From: Pseudoflavonifractor sp. AF19-9AC
GTDB taxonomy: Bacteria; Bacillota; Clostridia; Oscillospirales; Oscillospiraceae
Direction of reading: 5' to 3'
DNA length: 59,146 bases
Assembly: GCF_003478995.1 (NCBI RefSeq)
Contig: NZ_QUGI01000001.1
Coordinates: 545,465-604,610, forward strand
Shown in pieces: positions 35,949-45,009 of the stretch. The notes beneath the pieces were generated by a model. That model was given only the letters and a program-made list of their open reading frames with translations. It searched no databases and was not told the DNA's origin. The translations under genes and the position numbers were made by a program. Each line of letters begins with the position of its first letter. Positions within the stretch are counted from its first letter, which is position 1.

Positions 35949-37121
35949 ATGGATTACGCAAAAGAGAGCCTTCGGCTCCACGGGGAGTGGAAGGGAAAAA
36001 TTGAGGTGGTGGCCACCGTGCCCGCCGACAGCAAGGATGCCCTGTCCCTGGCCTATACGCCGGGCGTGGCTCAGCCCTGCCTGGCCATCCAGGAGGACCC
36101 GGAAAAGAGCTATGAGCTGACCCGGCGGCACAACCTCTGTGCCGTCATCACCGATGGCTCCGCCGTGCTGGGTCTGGGCGACATCGGCCCGGAGGCCGGT
36201 ATGCCGGTCATGGAGGGCAAGTGCGTGCTCTTCAAGGCCTTCGGCGGCGTGGACGCCTTCCCTCTGTGCGTGAAGACCAAGGACGTGGACGAGTTTGTCC
36301 AGACGGTTTATAACATCTCCGGCTCCTTCGGGGGCATCAACCTGGAGGACATTGCTGCCCCACGGTGCTTTGAGATTGAGCGCAAGCTGAAGGAAAAGTG
36401 CGACATCCCCATCTTCCATGATGACCAGCACGGAACCGCCATCATCACCCTGGCAGGCCTGACCAACGCTTTGAAAGTGGTAGGGAAGAAGAAGGAGGAG
36501 GTCAAGGTGGTGACCTCCGGCGCCGGTGCTGCCGCCATCTCCATTGTGAAGCTGCTGCTGTCCGCCGGCTACAAGCACATCACCATGTGCGACCGGAAGG
36601 GCGCCATCTATGCCGGCCGGGAGGGCCTGAACTGGATCAAGGAGGAGATGGCTCAGGTCACCAACCTGGAGAAGAAGGCGGGCTCTCTGGCCGATATGCT
36701 GGTGGGCGCCGATGTGTTTATCGGCGTGTCTGCCCCCGGCACGGTCACTACGGACATGGTGAAGACCATGAATAAGGACGCCATCGTCTTTGCCTGCGCC
36801 AACCCCACCCCCGAGATCTTCCCCGACGACGCCAAAGCGGGCGGTGCCCGTGTGGTGTCCACCGGCCGCAGCGATTACCCCAACCAGATCAACAACGTGC
36901 TGGCCTTCCCGGGCGTGTTCCGGGGTGCCTTCGATGTGCGTTCCAGCGACATCAATGAGGAGATGAAGATGGCCGCCGCCCGGGCTCTGGCCGAGCTCAT
37001 CTCCGACGAGGAGCTCAGCGAGGATTACATCATTCCCCAGGCCTTCGACAAGCGGGTGGGTCCCGCCGTGGCCGCCGCCGTGGCTCAGGCTGCCCGGGAC
37101 ACCGGCGTCAACCGCATTTGA
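35949..37121 (+). CDS. NAD(P)-dependent malic enzyme, short form
   Basis: Oxidatively decarboxylates malate to pyruvate. The 390-residue protein is the short bacterial type: the catalytic-site block [11 protein letters not shown] is near residue 35, [14 protein letters not shown] near 73-86, FHDDQHGTA near 156-164, and a Rossmann fold with GAGAAA near 193. The ATG at 35949 has GCGAGG seven bases upstream and follows the promoter; the longer in-frame stretch begins before the start of transcription. Coenzyme choice is not clear from sequence. Confidence 0.92.
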   Translation: MDYAKESLRLHGEWKGKIEVVATVPADSKDALSLAYTPGVAQPCLAIQEDPEKSYELTRRHNLCAVITDGSAVLGLGDIGPEAGMPVMEGKCVLFKAFGGVDAFPLCVKTKDVDEFVQTVYNISGSFGGINLEDIAAPRCFEIERKLKEKCDIPIFHDDQHGTAIITLAGLTNALKVVGKKKEEVKVVTSGAGAAAISIVKLLLSAGYKHITMCDRKGAIYAGREGLNWIKEEMAQVTNLEKKAGSLADMLVGADVFIGVSAPGTVTTDMVKTMNKDAIVFACANPTPEIFPDDAKAGGARVVSTGRSDYPNQINNVLAFPGVFRGAFDVRSSDINEEMKMAAARALAELISDEELSEDYIIPQAFDKRVGPAVAAAVAQAARDTGVNRI

Positions 37122-37139
37122 ACCCCGTTATCGTGGAAT

Positions 37140-37172
37140 AAAAAACACGCGCCCTGCGGCGCGTGTTTTTTT
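37140..37172. terminator. Bidirectional terminator after malic enzyme
   Basis: AAAAACACGCGCC (37141-37153) and GGCGCGTGTTTTT (37158-37170). Confidence 0.85.
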
Positions 37173-37185
37173 ATTGTGGGAGCGT

Positions 37186-37734
37186 TTAACGCCAGGAGAG
37201 AAGCACATCCGTCTCCTTGCGCTTGGGGGCGGTGAGGGTGACCGAGGGATCGGGATGTCCCACCGCGATGAGGGCCATCAGCTCCTGCCCTTCGGGCAGC
37301 TGCAGGTACTCCTCCAGCCCCTTCCGGTCAAAGACGCCCATAATGACAGTGCCCAGTCCCAGATCGTGGGCGGCCAGACAGAAGGTCTGGGCGGCGATGC
37401 CGCAGTCGTAGTACTGCCAGCCCTCGCCCCGGTCGGTGGTGTAGGTGCCGTCCCGCTCAAAGCCGCAGCGGGCCTTCACAAAGGTCTGAGCCACCAGCAG
37501 GGGGGCGCTGGCAATAATGGCAGGATTGTTGGAGCCGGGCAGACAGAAGCGGTCGATGATGGCCTGCTGCACGGTGGGGTCCTCAATGGCGATGTAGCGG
37601 CTAATCTGGGTGTTTTTCCAGCTGGGAGCGTAGGCGGCAAGGGAAATTACTTGCTCCAGCAGGGTGTGGTCCACCGGCTCCTGGGTGAACTTGCGCACGC
37701 TGCGCCGGGTGAGAATACAGGTCTGGGCGTCCAT
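37186..37734 (-). CDS. Nitroreductase-family FMN oxidoreductase
   Basis: A 182-residue flavoprotein of the nitroreductase fold. The N-terminal RRSVRKFTQEPV segment (about 10-21) binds FMN phosphate, APSWKNTQ (36-43) is a typical flavin-site loop, and GLGTVIMG near 128-135 completes the site. Such enzymes reduce quinones, nitro compounds or act on other substrates; this one cannot be placed further. AAAGGAGG lies before the start on the minus strand. Confidence 0.85.
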   Translation of the reverse strand: MDAQTCILTRRSVRKFTQEPVDHTLLEQVISLAAYAPSWKNTQISRYIAIEDPTVQQAIIDRFCLPGSNNPAIIASAPLLVAQTFVKARCGFERDGTYTTDRGEGWQYYDCGIAAQTFCLAAHDLGLGTVIMGVFDRKGLEEYLQLPEGQELMALIAVGHPDPSVTLTAPKRKETDVLLSWR

Positions 37735-37772
37735 AAGACAGCACCCTCCTTTAAGTGAATTTGGATGGACCT

Positions 37773-37801
37773 ATGGTAGCCCGTACGGAGAAAATTGTCA
37801 A
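37773..37801 (-). promoter_or_regulatory. Promoter of the nitroreductase gene
   Basis: Minus strand: perfect TTGACA (37796-37801), 17-base spacer, TACCAT (37773-37778). Confidence 0.65.
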
Positions 37802-37975
37802 GGGAGGCCGTCCCGCCCCCAGGCATGGGAGTGGGGCTCAATCCGAGACAGGAAACTCGGAAACATGGGCGGCAGCAGGGGTGGACTGCTCCGGGGCCAC
37901 GACGTTGCCTCCTTATCCACTCTAACGCTAAGCGGGAAAGGAAATTGTCACAGCGGGGAAACAAATTTATTCTGC
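37802..37975. other. Gene-free spacer between nitroreductase and ruvC
   Basis: No gene is supported. It holds a small TCCGAG/CTCGGA hairpin (37842-37862) and GC-rich bases, then turns AT-rich towards the ruvC promoter. Nothing else is recognised. Confidence 0.4.
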
Positions 37976-38004
37976 TTTTCATTTTAACAAAACCGTGATA
38001 AAAT
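37976..38004 (+). promoter_or_regulatory. ruvC promoter
   Basis: TTTTCA (37976-37981), 17-base spacer, TAAAAT (37999-38004). Confidence 0.5.
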
Positions 38005-38037
38005 AAAACCCGTATGTATTGCGGCAGGAGGGCGCTC

Positions 38038-38559
38038 ATGATTATCCTAGGCATCGACCCCGGAGTGGCCACCATCGGCTTTGGTGTGCTGTCGGCGGAG
38101 CGGGGCAAAAACCGTCTCATTCAGTACGGGGTCATCACCACCCCGCCGGGCATCCCCCTGTCCAACCGGCTTCTGCAGATATCCAACGACATGGAGGAGC
38201 TCATTCACACCTTTCACCCGGATGAGATGGCGGTGGAGGAGCTGTTTTTCACCAAAAACATCACCACTGGTATCGCCGTGGCTCACGGACGGGGAGTTAT
38301 CCTTCTGGCGGCGGAAAAGTTGGGGGTGCCCATCTTCGAGTACACCCCCATGCAGGTGAAGCAGGCGGTGGTGGGTTACGGCGGGGCGGAAAAGCGTCAG
38401 GTCATGCTCATGACTCAGCGGCTTCTCAATATGAAGGAGATTCCCCGGCCCGATGACGCCGCTGATGCCCTGGCCATCGCCATCTGCCACAGCCGTTCGG
38501 CCACGTCCCTACTGAACACCGAGCGGGTCTTTGACCCCAGCAAGTACGATACGAGGTAA
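38038..38559 (+). CDS. ruvC: Holliday junction resolvase RuvC
   Basis: Endonuclease that cuts Holliday junctions. The 173-residue protein starts MIILGIDPGVATIGFGV, with catalytic Asp7, the VEELFF acid pair at 67-68, and RPDDAADALA near 136-145 for the last acids. GGAGGG precedes the ATG at 38038; an earlier ATG has no site. Gene order is ruvC, an unknown gene, ruvA, two small genes, ruvB. Confidence 0.95.
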   Translation: MIILGIDPGVATIGFGVLSAERGKNRLIQYGVITTPPGIPLSNRLLQISNDMEELIHTFHPDEMAVEELFFTKNITTGIAVAHGRGVILLAAEKLGVPIFEYTPMQVKQAVVGYGGAEKRQVMLMTQRLLNMKEIPRPDDAADALAIAICHSRSATSLLNTERVFDPSKYDTR

Positions 38560-38563
38560 CCGA

Positions 38564-38995
38564 ATGAAGATTGTCGTAAAAAAGCCCGATCCCGACCCAC
38601 CTTACAGCCTTCACGATGCCCACATTATGGAGTTGCAGGCGGAGAGGGACACCCTACGCCTGCTGACCCAGTACGGCTATGTGCGGACGGAGGAGCCCCT
38701 TGGCCAGGTAGACGGGGACGTGGAGCTCACCGGGGTGGACTTGGAGTCCTCTTACGTCTACATAATGGAGTACCAAGACGTCCTGTGCGGCAACTGTGGA
38801 TCCTTTAGCGGCAAAAAAATGACTCTGGAGACCTTCCTGCGGGAGTATTCCGATGCAACCCTGGACATTATGGACGAGAGCTACGGTTTTCGACTGGCTG
38901 TGCTGGGCGGCTTTTTGAACCTGCGGGACCGCATTCTGGAATTTAAACTGGAGATTTACTATACCGGGGAAGTCCGGTATCTGCTCAAAGAATAA
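38564..38995 (+). CDS. Hypothetical protein between ruvC and ruvA
   Basis: A 143-residue soluble protein, MKIVVKKPDPDPPYSL at the start, with one CGNC pair near residue 76 and an alternating beta/alpha look (YVYIMEYQDVLCGNC, LEFKLEIYYTGEVRYLL). I do not recognise the family. It starts four bases after the ruvC stop, so it is part of the ruv operon and could be a partner or a passenger. Confidence 0.6.
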   Translation: MKIVVKKPDPDPPYSLHDAHIMELQAERDTLRLLTQYGYVRTEEPLGQVDGDVELTGVDLESSYVYIMEYQDVLCGNCGSFSGKKMTLETFLREYSDATLDIMDESYGFRLAVLGGFLNLRDRILEFKLEIYYTGEVRYLLKE

Positions 38996-39027
38996 ACGCC
39001 GCCCCAAAGCGGTATGCGGAGGAACTT

Positions 39028-39636
39028 ATGTTTTACTATCTCAGCGGCACGGTGGCTCACATTGAGCCCTACCTGGCCGTCATTGATTGCGGCGGGGTAG
39101 GCTACGCCTGCCGCACCACCAGCTACACTCTGTCAGCCTTGAAAAAAGGCGACAAGGGAAAACTCTTTACACATCTTAACGTCCGGGAGGACGCCATGGA
39201 GCTCTACGGCTTTGCCACCCAGGAGGAGCTGAACCTCTTTCAGCAGCTCATTTCGGTCTCCGGCGTAGGCCCCAAGGCGGCCCTGTCCATCCTGTCGGCC
39301 AGCACCCCTGCCAACTTGGCCCTCAGCATCATCACTGGAGACGAGAAGGCCCTCACCTGCGCCCAGGGCGTCGGCAAGAAGATTGCCCAGCGGGTGATTC
39401 TGGAGCTGAAGGATAAGCTGGCCAAGGGCCAGACCATCGGCGGGGCAGGAGAGAGCTACGGCGGCACCGGTGTCACCGTCATTCCCGAAAACAAGCTCTC
39501 CGAGGCCTCTGCCGCCCTGGCCGTCCTGGGCTATACCCAGGGGGAGATCAACCTGGCCCTCAAGGGCATCGATCTGGACAGCCTGACCCTGGAACAGATC
39601 ATCAAGCAGGCGCTGAAGAAAATGATGAAGCCGTAG
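39028..39636 (+). CDS. ruvA: Holliday junction DNA helicase RuvA
   Basis: Junction-binding subunit, 202 residues. It has the OB domain at 1-62, the two helix-hairpin-helix motifs (ISVSGVGPKAAL and CAQGVGKKIAQRV at about 72-120) and the C-terminal RuvB-contact domain (about 150-200), with an acidic/Gly linker between. GCGGAGGAA precedes the ATG. Confidence 0.95.
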   Translation: MFYYLSGTVAHIEPYLAVIDCGGVGYACRTTSYTLSALKKGDKGKLFTHLNVREDAMELYGFATQEELNLFQQLISVSGVGPKAALSILSASTPANLALSIITGDEKALTCAQGVGKKIAQRVILELKDKLAKGQTIGGAGESYGGTGVTVIPENKLSEASAALAVLGYTQGEINLALKGIDLDSLTLEQIIKQALKKMMKP

Positions 39637-39683
39637 GGCGGGCAAAACGTAGACAATCTCCGGAAAAAAGAAGGAGGATTGCG

Positions 39684-40010
39684 ATGCTGCTGGCCATTCA
39701 CTGCGGTATGATGTTGGTGTTCCTGCTCCTGGGACTGGTCTTTTCCCAGGGGAAGGGGGCCTTCCTCATTGCCGGGTACAACACCGCCCCCAAGCAGGAG
39801 AAGGAGAAGTACGACGAGAAGGCCCTGTGCCGTTTTATGGGCAAGCTGATGTTTGTCCTGGCGGCGGCCTGGGTGCCCATCGCCCTGAGTGCCCTGCTGG
39901 ACCGGATGTGGCTGCTGTGGCTGGGCCTTGGGCTGTTCCTTGCGGTGTGCATCGGCGGGGTGGTTTATATGAATACCGGCCATCGCTTTGAAAAAAAGAA
40001 GCAGCAGTAG
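39684..40010 (+). CDS. DUF3784 family small membrane protein
   Basis: A 108-residue protein with three membrane segments (about 3-20, 52-70, 75-95). The loop GKGAFLIAGYNTAPKQEKEKYDEKALCRFMGK is the typical DUF3784 core seen in many Firmicutes. Function unknown. AAGGAGG is well placed. It lies inside the ruv cluster. Confidence 0.75.
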   Translation: MLLAIHCGMMLVFLLLGLVFSQGKGAFLIAGYNTAPKQEKEKYDEKALCRFMGKLMFVLAAAWVPIALSALLDRMWLLWLGLGLFLAVCIGGVVYMNTGHRFEKKKQQ

Positions 40011-40023
40011 AGGAGGCGGTCTT

Positions 40024-40356
40024 GTGGCCAAATATGAGCGTGAGCTCCGGGGGGACTTTGACCAGGTCCTGGAGTATATCCATAACGGCATCCTGAACGG
40101 CAGCATGTCCGCCAGCTATGAGGACGAGAGCTACTGCCAGAGGGCGGGGGTGCGCTGCTGTGTGCGAGTGTACGAGCGGTACAGTATGTCCGGCGGCAAT
40201 CGTCTGTCCATGACCCTTACCCTGGTGGGGGACGGGGATGACCTGTTTTTGTCTGCCATCACCGCCGGGGGCAGCCAGGGCCTGATGTTCAAGTTCAACA
40301 CCTGGGGGGAGGAGGCCTTTTTGGACACCCTCCGGGAGCTTGCAGAGAATCTATAA
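40024..40356 (+). CDS. DUF6054-like protein
   Basis: A 110-residue soluble protein with the pattern VRCCVRVYERYSMSGGNRLSMTLTLVG and ITAGGSQGLMFKFNTWGEEAFLD, which resembles the DUF6054 family; this naming is from memory and moderately sure. The GTG at 40024 follows GAGGAGG by about seven bases, better than upstream in-frame codons inside the previous gene. Function unknown; lies between ruvA and ruvB. Confidence 0.6.
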   Translation: MAKYERELRGDFDQVLEYIHNGILNGSMSASYEDESYCQRAGVRCCVRVYERYSMSGGNRLSMTLTLVGDGDDLFLSAITAGGSQGLMFKFNTWGEEAFLDTLRELAENL

Positions 40357-40374
40357 CGATTGGGATGTGAACCC

Positions 40375-41445
40375 ATGGCAATCGATTTTTCCAATACCGA
40401 ATTTGACCCCGAGGAGCTCAGCGAGCCCCTGGTGACCACCTCCCTCACCCGGGAGGATGAAAACGAATACTCCCTGCGGCCCAAGACGCTGCGGGAGTAC
40501 ATCGGACAGGAGAAGGCAAAGGGCAACCTGGAGGTCTTTATCCAGGCGGCCAAGATGCGTCATGAGCCGCTGGACCACGTGCTGCTCCACGGCCCACCCG
40601 GCCTGGGCAAGACCACCCTCAGCGGCATTATTGCCAACGAGATGGGGGTCAATGTGCGGGTGACCTCTGGTCCGGCCATTGAAAAGGCAGGGGATCTGGC
40701 CGCCCTGCTTACCAACTTGAATGAAAATGATATTCTCTTTGTGGATGAGATCCACCGCCTCAACCGCCAGGTGGAGGAGGTGCTTTATCCGGCCATGGAG
40801 GATTACGCCATTGATATCATCATTGGCAAGGGGCCTTCGGCCAACTCCATCCGGCTGGACCTGCCCCGGTTTACCCTCATCGGGGCCACTACCCGGGCGG
40901 GACAGCTGTCCGCCCCTTTGCGGGATAGGTTTGGCGTGACCCTGCGGCTGGAGCTCTATACCCCGGAGGAACTGGCCCTCATCGTCACCCGTTCGGCAGG
41001 CATCCTGGAGGTGCCCATTGAGCCCGAGGGCGCCATGGAGATCGCCAGGCGAAGCCGGGGTACGCCCCGAATTGCCAACCGGATGCTGCGCCGGGTGCGG
41101 GACTTCGCCCAGGTGAAGGCGGGGGGCGTCATCACCAAGAAGGTGGCCGACGAGGCCCTCACCGCCCTAGAGATTGACCACCTGGGCCTGGATGCCATCG
41201 ACCACCGGATGCTCCGGAGCATTATCGAGAACTACCGGGGCGGCCCGGTGGGCCTGGAGACCCTGGCCGCCACCATCAACGAGGAATCGGTCACGCTGGA
41301 GGACGTGTACGAGCCCTACCTGATGCAGCTGGGCTTCCTCACCCGTACCCCAAGAGGCCGGTGCGTCACCCCCAAGGCCTACCAGCATCTGGGACTGCCC
41401 GCACCGGGCGTTCCCGATGGAGAAATGGATCAGTTGAGCTTTTAG
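40375..41445 (+). CDS. ruvB: Holliday junction DNA helicase RuvB
   Basis: AAA+ motor that drives branch migration with RuvA. The 356-residue protein has Walker [10 protein letters not shown] (about 73-81), Walker B DEIH near 124-127, sensor GATTRAG, and the C-terminal winged-helix domain with TPRGR. The ATG at 40375 begins MAIDF; its ribosome site is weak (GGGATG), and an in-frame TTG at 40360 is an alternative. Confidence 0.94.
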   Translation: MAIDFSNTEFDPEELSEPLVTTSLTREDENEYSLRPKTLREYIGQEKAKGNLEVFIQAAKMRHEPLDHVLLHGPPGLGKTTLSGIIANEMGVNVRVTSGPAIEKAGDLAALLTNLNENDILFVDEIHRLNRQVEEVLYPAMEDYAIDIIIGKGPSANSIRLDLPRFTLIGATTRAGQLSAPLRDRFGVTLRLELYTPEELALIVTRSAGILEVPIEPEGAMEIARRSRGTPRIANRMLRRVRDFAQVKAGGVITKKVADEALTALEIDHLGLDAIDHRMLRSIIENYRGGPVGLETLAATINEESVTLEDVYEPYLMQLGFLTRTPRGRCVTPKAYQHLGLPAPGVPDGEMDQLSF

Positions 41446-41460
41446 GGCGGGACGGTGAAC

Positions 41461-41883
41461 ATGAGAGAAAAAATCAAGCGGTTGCTGGGCACCCTTCTGG
41501 GAAGTGGAATTCTCTTCTTAATTGTTTGTTCGGTGTTTGCGGTTGTTTCCTTCCTGGGCGGCAATTTCATGGCCCTCTTTGGATTTTCCTATGAGAGTGT
41601 GGGAAGCCTGCTGCTGTATTTTGTGGCAGGTGAGCTCATCAGCCTGCCGCTGGAGCTGATTGTCGTCGGGATGTCCCAGGTCCTGTATCGGCAGGGACAT
41701 GTCAATAGACGACAGGCTAATTTGCTTTACATCCCGCTGGACACTCTGGTTACCATTTTTGCCTTTTGGACGGCGGACCAATTGGTGTCCGGTGTCTCGG
41801 CCAGTGGGCTGTCGCTGTGGATGCTGGGCTTTTGTGCCGCTGTGATTACGGTTCCCATCAAAAAGAAGTCCTCAAAAGAATAA
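41461..41883 (+). CDS. YrvL-like membrane protein
   Basis: A 140-residue protein with four membrane segments. The block LFGFSYESVGSLLLYFVAGELISLPLEL resembles the YrvL family (Bacillus YrvL restrains oxalate decarboxylase expression), and that naming is tentative. It starts 15 bases after ruvB, next to an SdpI-like gene. The two may act together at the membrane. Confidence 0.55.
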   Translation: MREKIKRLLGTLLGSGILFLIVCSVFAVVSFLGGNFMALFGFSYESVGSLLLYFVAGELISLPLELIVVGMSQVLYRQGHVNRRQANLLYIPLDTLVTIFAFWTADQLVSGVSASGLSLWMLGFCAAVITVPIKKKSSKE

Positions 41884-41918
41884 GAATCGAGGACCTAGGA
41901 GCAGAGAGGGGGAGCGCT

Positions 41919-42293
41919 GTGTTCTGGCTGTTTTGTACATCCATGAATCTGCTGATTCCCGTTATTATGCTGTATTTCGGCTGGCGCTTTCAAAAGCATC
42001 CGCCCAAGAACATCAACTCCTTTTATGGCTACCGCACCACGCGGTCCATGAAAAACCAGCAGACCTGGAACTTTGCCCATCAGGTATGCGGGAAGCTCTG
42101 GTTCCGGTTGGGGCTCATTCTGCTGCCGGTGTCCCTGGTGCCTATGATGTTTCTCTGGGGCCGGGGTGTGGATGAGATTGGAATGGGATGCATTCCAGTC
42201 ATGGCCGTTCAGCTTGTGGTGCTGGTAGGCAGTGTTTTCCCGGTGGAGCAGGCATTAAAACAAAATTTTGACCAATTTGGCAGAAAGAGGTAA
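41919..42293 (+). CDS. SdpI-like membrane protein
   Basis: A 124-residue protein with three membrane segments and the SdpI/YhfL-type core INSFYGYRTTRSMKNQQTWNFAH. SdpI proteins give immunity to a peptide toxin in Bacillus, but most relatives have unknown roles and no toxin gene is visible here. The GTG start at 41919 follows GAGGGGGAG. Stops six bases before glmM, so it may share its transcript. Confidence 0.75.
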   Translation: MFWLFCTSMNLLIPVIMLYFGWRFQKHPPKNINSFYGYRTTRSMKNQQTWNFAHQVCGKLWFRLGLILLPVSLVPMMFLWGRGVDEIGMGCIPVMAVQLVVLVGSVFPVEQALKQNFDQFGRKR

Positions 42294-42299
42294 TGATAT

Positions 42300-43658
42300 A
42301 TGGGTAAACTGTTTGGTACGGACGGAATTCGCGGTGTAGTCAACGCCGGCCTGGATGCAGATCTGGCTTATAAGGTCGGACTGGCTGCGGCTCAAGTTCT
42401 GGCCAAGAACAAAAAGCCGGGGGAGAAGCCGGTGGTCACCATCGGCAAGGACACCCGCATCTCCGGGGACCTGCTGAAGGGCTCCCTGATTGCCGGACTG
42501 TGCACCGCCGGTGCCGACGTGCTGGATCTGGGCACTCTGCCCACCCCCGGCGTGGCCTGGGTGACGGTGGACGAGGGTGCGGATGCCGGTATCGTCATTT
42601 CCGCCAGCCACAATCCCTTTGAGCACAACGGCATCAAGATCTTCAACGGCAAGGGCTTTAAGCTCTCCGATGAGCTGGAGGAGAAGATTGAGGATATCGT
42701 CCTCTTTGGCCACAACGATGTTCCCCGCAAGACTCACGGGGAGATCGGCAAGGTGAGCTATGTGGCGGAGAAGGCGGTGGCCGACTACATTGACCACCTC
42801 CAGTCCACCATCACCAGCGATCTGGCTGGCCTGCGCATCCTGGTGGATTGCGCCAACGGCGCCTCCTATACCACTGCGGCCCGGCTCTTTGACCAGTTCC
42901 CCAAGCTGCGTACCGACGTTATCAATGCCGACCCCGACGGCATCAACATCAACGATAAATGCGGTTCTACCCACATGGATTCTCTGGCTGCGATGGTAAA
43001 GGCGGGCGGCTACGACATCGGCATCGCCTTCGACGGTGACGCCGACCGGTGCCTGGCTGTGGATGAGAACGGCGTGCTCATTGACGGCGACCAGGTGATG
43101 GCCGCCTGCGGTCTGGATCTGAAGGGCAAGGGTAAGCTGCCCGGCGATGCGGTGGTGGCCACGGTCATGTCCAACCTGGGCCTGCATGTGTTTGCCAAGG
43201 AGAACGGCCTGAAGGTGGAGTGCACCGACGTAGGCGACCGGAACGTGCTGGAGCGCATGGTGGAGAAGGGCTATGTCCTGGGCGGCGAGCAGTCCGGCCA
43301 TATGATTTTCCTGGACTATGCCACCACCGGAGACGGCCAGCTTACCGCTCTGCAGATTCTGGCCCTGCTGAAGGAGAGCGGAAAGAAGGCCTCTGAGGTA
43401 TTTGGAGCCTGCCAGCGCTATCCCCAGGTGCTCATCAACATTCCTGTGGCCGACAACGACGTAAAGAAGGCTGTTATGGCCAGCCCGCTGCTGGCCCAGG
43501 CCATTCAGCAGGAGGAGGCTGCGCTGGGCGACGACGGCCGTGTGCTGGTGCGCCCCTCCGGCACTGAAGCGCTGATGCGTGTCATGGTAGAGGCCAAGAC
43601 TCAGGAAGTGGCACAGCAGACCGCCCAGCGCCTGGCAGATTTGATTGCCGGACTCTAA
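42300..43658 (+). CDS. glmM: Phosphoglucosamine mutase
   Basis: Converts glucosamine-6-phosphate to glucosamine-1-phosphate for peptidoglycan precursors. The 452-residue protein starts MGKLFGTDGIRGVVN; the phosphoserine loop is SASHNP with Ser103, the metal loop is DGDADR near 243-248, and the phosphate-binding RPSGTEALMRV is near the end. In many Firmicutes it is in the cdaA-ybbR operon; here it is separate. Confidence 0.95.
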   Translation: MGKLFGTDGIRGVVNAGLDADLAYKVGLAAAQVLAKNKKPGEKPVVTIGKDTRISGDLLKGSLIAGLCTAGADVLDLGTLPTPGVAWVTVDEGADAGIVISASHNPFEHNGIKIFNGKGFKLSDELEEKIEDIVLFGHNDVPRKTHGEIGKVSYVAEKAVADYIDHLQSTITSDLAGLRILVDCANGASYTTAARLFDQFPKLRTDVINADPDGININDKCGSTHMDSLAAMVKAGGYDIGIAFDGDADRCLAVDENGVLIDGDQVMAACGLDLKGKGKLPGDAVVATVMSNLGLHVFAKENGLKVECTDVGDRNVLERMVEKGYVLGGEQSGHMIFLDYATTGDGQLTALQILALLKESGKKASEVFGACQRYPQVLINIPVADNDVKKAVMASPLLAQAIQQEEAALGDDGRVLVRPSGTEALMRVMVEAKTQEVAQQTAQRLADLIAGL

Positions 43659-43841
43659 GAGAGGGAGCGGTTGGGAGGGAGCGGCCGCCTGAAACTCGTT
43701 GAAAACAGAGGTTAGCGAGGAAATTCAGAGAAATTTTTGTTGGAAACGGTCACCTGGCCAAAAGAAAATGGGAATTATTTCCATTAAAAGGGAAAAATTA
43801 GGATTATATGGAAAAATGAACAAAATCTTTTGGCCGGCCCC
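43659..43841. other. Spacer between glmM and sigH
   Basis: No gene and no clear terminator hairpin. The right half is AT-rich and leads into the sigH promoter. Confidence 0.4.
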
Positions 43842-43870
43842 TTGACAAATCCGTTCATTTTGTTTATTAT
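43842..43870 (+). promoter_or_regulatory. sigH promoter
   Basis: Perfect TTGACA (43842-43847), 17-base spacer, TATTAT (43865-43870). The start point near 43877 leaves only about 16 bases before the ATG at 43893. Confidence 0.75.
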
Positions 43871-43892
43871 GTCAGATAGTCGTAACATCAAT

Positions 43893-44507
43893 ATGCAATC
43901 GAATTATGGTCAACCAATCTCTGATGAGGAGTTGTGCAGCAGAGCGGCCCGGGGCGATTCCCAGGCGGAGACCGAACTGGTGCGCCGGTACAATCAGCTG
44001 GTGCGGGCCTGTGCCCGACCGCTGTTTCTGGCTGGCGGAGACAGCGAGGATCTCATTCAGGAGGGAATGCTGGGTCTGCTGACGGCCATCCGGGGCTTTG
44101 ATCCCGGTCGGGACGCCGCGTTCCGCACCTATGCGGAAATCTGTGTGCGCAGCCGCCTGCTCAGCGCAGTTCGCGCGGCGCAGGGCGGTAAACACTCTCC
44201 CTTAAATCGCAGCATCTCTTTTGAACCCCCTCTTTTTGATGGAAGCAATTCGCACCCGTTCTCCAATGTGGAGAGTCCGGAGGACGTCATCATCGGCAGG
44301 GAGGAACTGAAAGAGCGGCTTGACGCTCTGAAGGGCCAGTTATCTGAGCTTGAGGCAAGTATTTTACCCCTCTATCTGAATGGTCTCTCCTGTGGAGAGA
44401 TTGCAGGTCGGGTGGGAAGATCCCAAAAGTCGGTGGACAATGCAGTCCAGCGGATTCGGCGCAAGGTGGCGCAGCAATTTTCTTCCGGCGTATCCAGCGA
44501 GAGCTGA
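43893..44507 (+). CDS. sigH: SigH-type RNA polymerase sigma factor
   Basis: A 204-residue sigma-70 family protein resembling the sporulation/stationary-phase sigma-H: region 2 with FLAGGDSEDLIQEGMLGLLTAIRGFDP, AEICVRSRLLSAVRAA, then KHSPLN and the region 4 helix-turn-helix LNGLSCGEIAGRVGRSQKSVDNAVQRIRRK. The ATG at 43893 is used because earlier in-frame ATGs lie in or before the promoter -10. No ribosome site is visible, so translation may be weak or depend on a near-leaderless start. It fits the sporulation genes elsewhere in the window. Confidence 0.85.
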   Translation: MQSNYGQPISDEELCSRAARGDSQAETELVRRYNQLVRACARPLFLAGGDSEDLIQEGMLGLLTAIRGFDPGRDAAFRTYAEICVRSRLLSAVRAAQGGKHSPLNRSISFEPPLFDGSNSHPFSNVESPEDVIIGREELKERLDALKGQLSELEASILPLYLNGLSCGEIAGRVGRSQKSVDNAVQRIRRKVAQQFSSGVSSES

Positions 44508-44570
44508 TCGCAAATATTCCGCCCAAACAAGAATTTTGCTTGGGCAACAGTCAAAGAGAGGGAAAATCCA

Positions 44571-44849
44571 ATGTACGAAGACAAGATCCTGGTATGTAAA
44601 GAGTGTGGCAAGGAGTTCACCTTCACCGCTGGTGAGCAGGAATTCTACGCCGAGCGCGGCTTCCAGAACGAGCCCCAGCGCTGCAAGGCCTGCCGTGACG
44701 CCCGCAAGAACGCTGCCCGCGGCCCCCGTGAGTACTTCACTGCTGTGTGCGCTGCCTGCGGCGGCGAGGCGAAGGTTCCCTTCGAGCCCAAGTCTGACCG
44801 TCCTGTCTACTGCAGCGACTGCTTCGCCAAGATGCGCGAGCAGCACTAA
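44571..44849 (+). CDS. Zinc-ribbon protein with two CxxC pairs per half
   Basis: A 92-residue protein with four CxxC pairs: CKEC near residue 9, CKAC near 42, CAAC near 61 and CSDC near 80. This matches small proteins with probable zinc-binding (zf-trcl-type) ribbons, role unknown. Strong codon bias suggests high expression. GAGAGGG lies before the ATG. A GCCCAA/TTGGGC hairpin lies in the 60-base gap after sigH. Confidence 0.8.
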   Translation: MYEDKILVCKECGKEFTFTAGEQEFYAERGFQNEPQRCKACRDARKNAARGPREYFTAVCAACGGEAKVPFEPKSDRPVYCSDCFAKMREQH

Positions 44850-44867
44850 TTTTTAAGATTAACCAGG

Positions 44868-44898
44868 AAAAAGGGGCGCCCAGTGGGGGCCCCTTTTC
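44868..44898 (+). terminator. Terminator after the zinc-ribbon gene
   Basis: AAAAAGGGGC-G-CCC, AGT loop, GGG-G-GCCCCTTTT (44868-44897). Confidence 0.75.
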
Positions 44899-45009
44899 TG
44901 ATAAATTGGGAGTCTGGAAGGCTGCAACCAGAGGTTGCGCATCTGCGAACGCTGCTTGGTAGCGGTGCAACCGCTCATCGGATAGGATAAGGGGGAAAGG
45001 AGGATGCGT

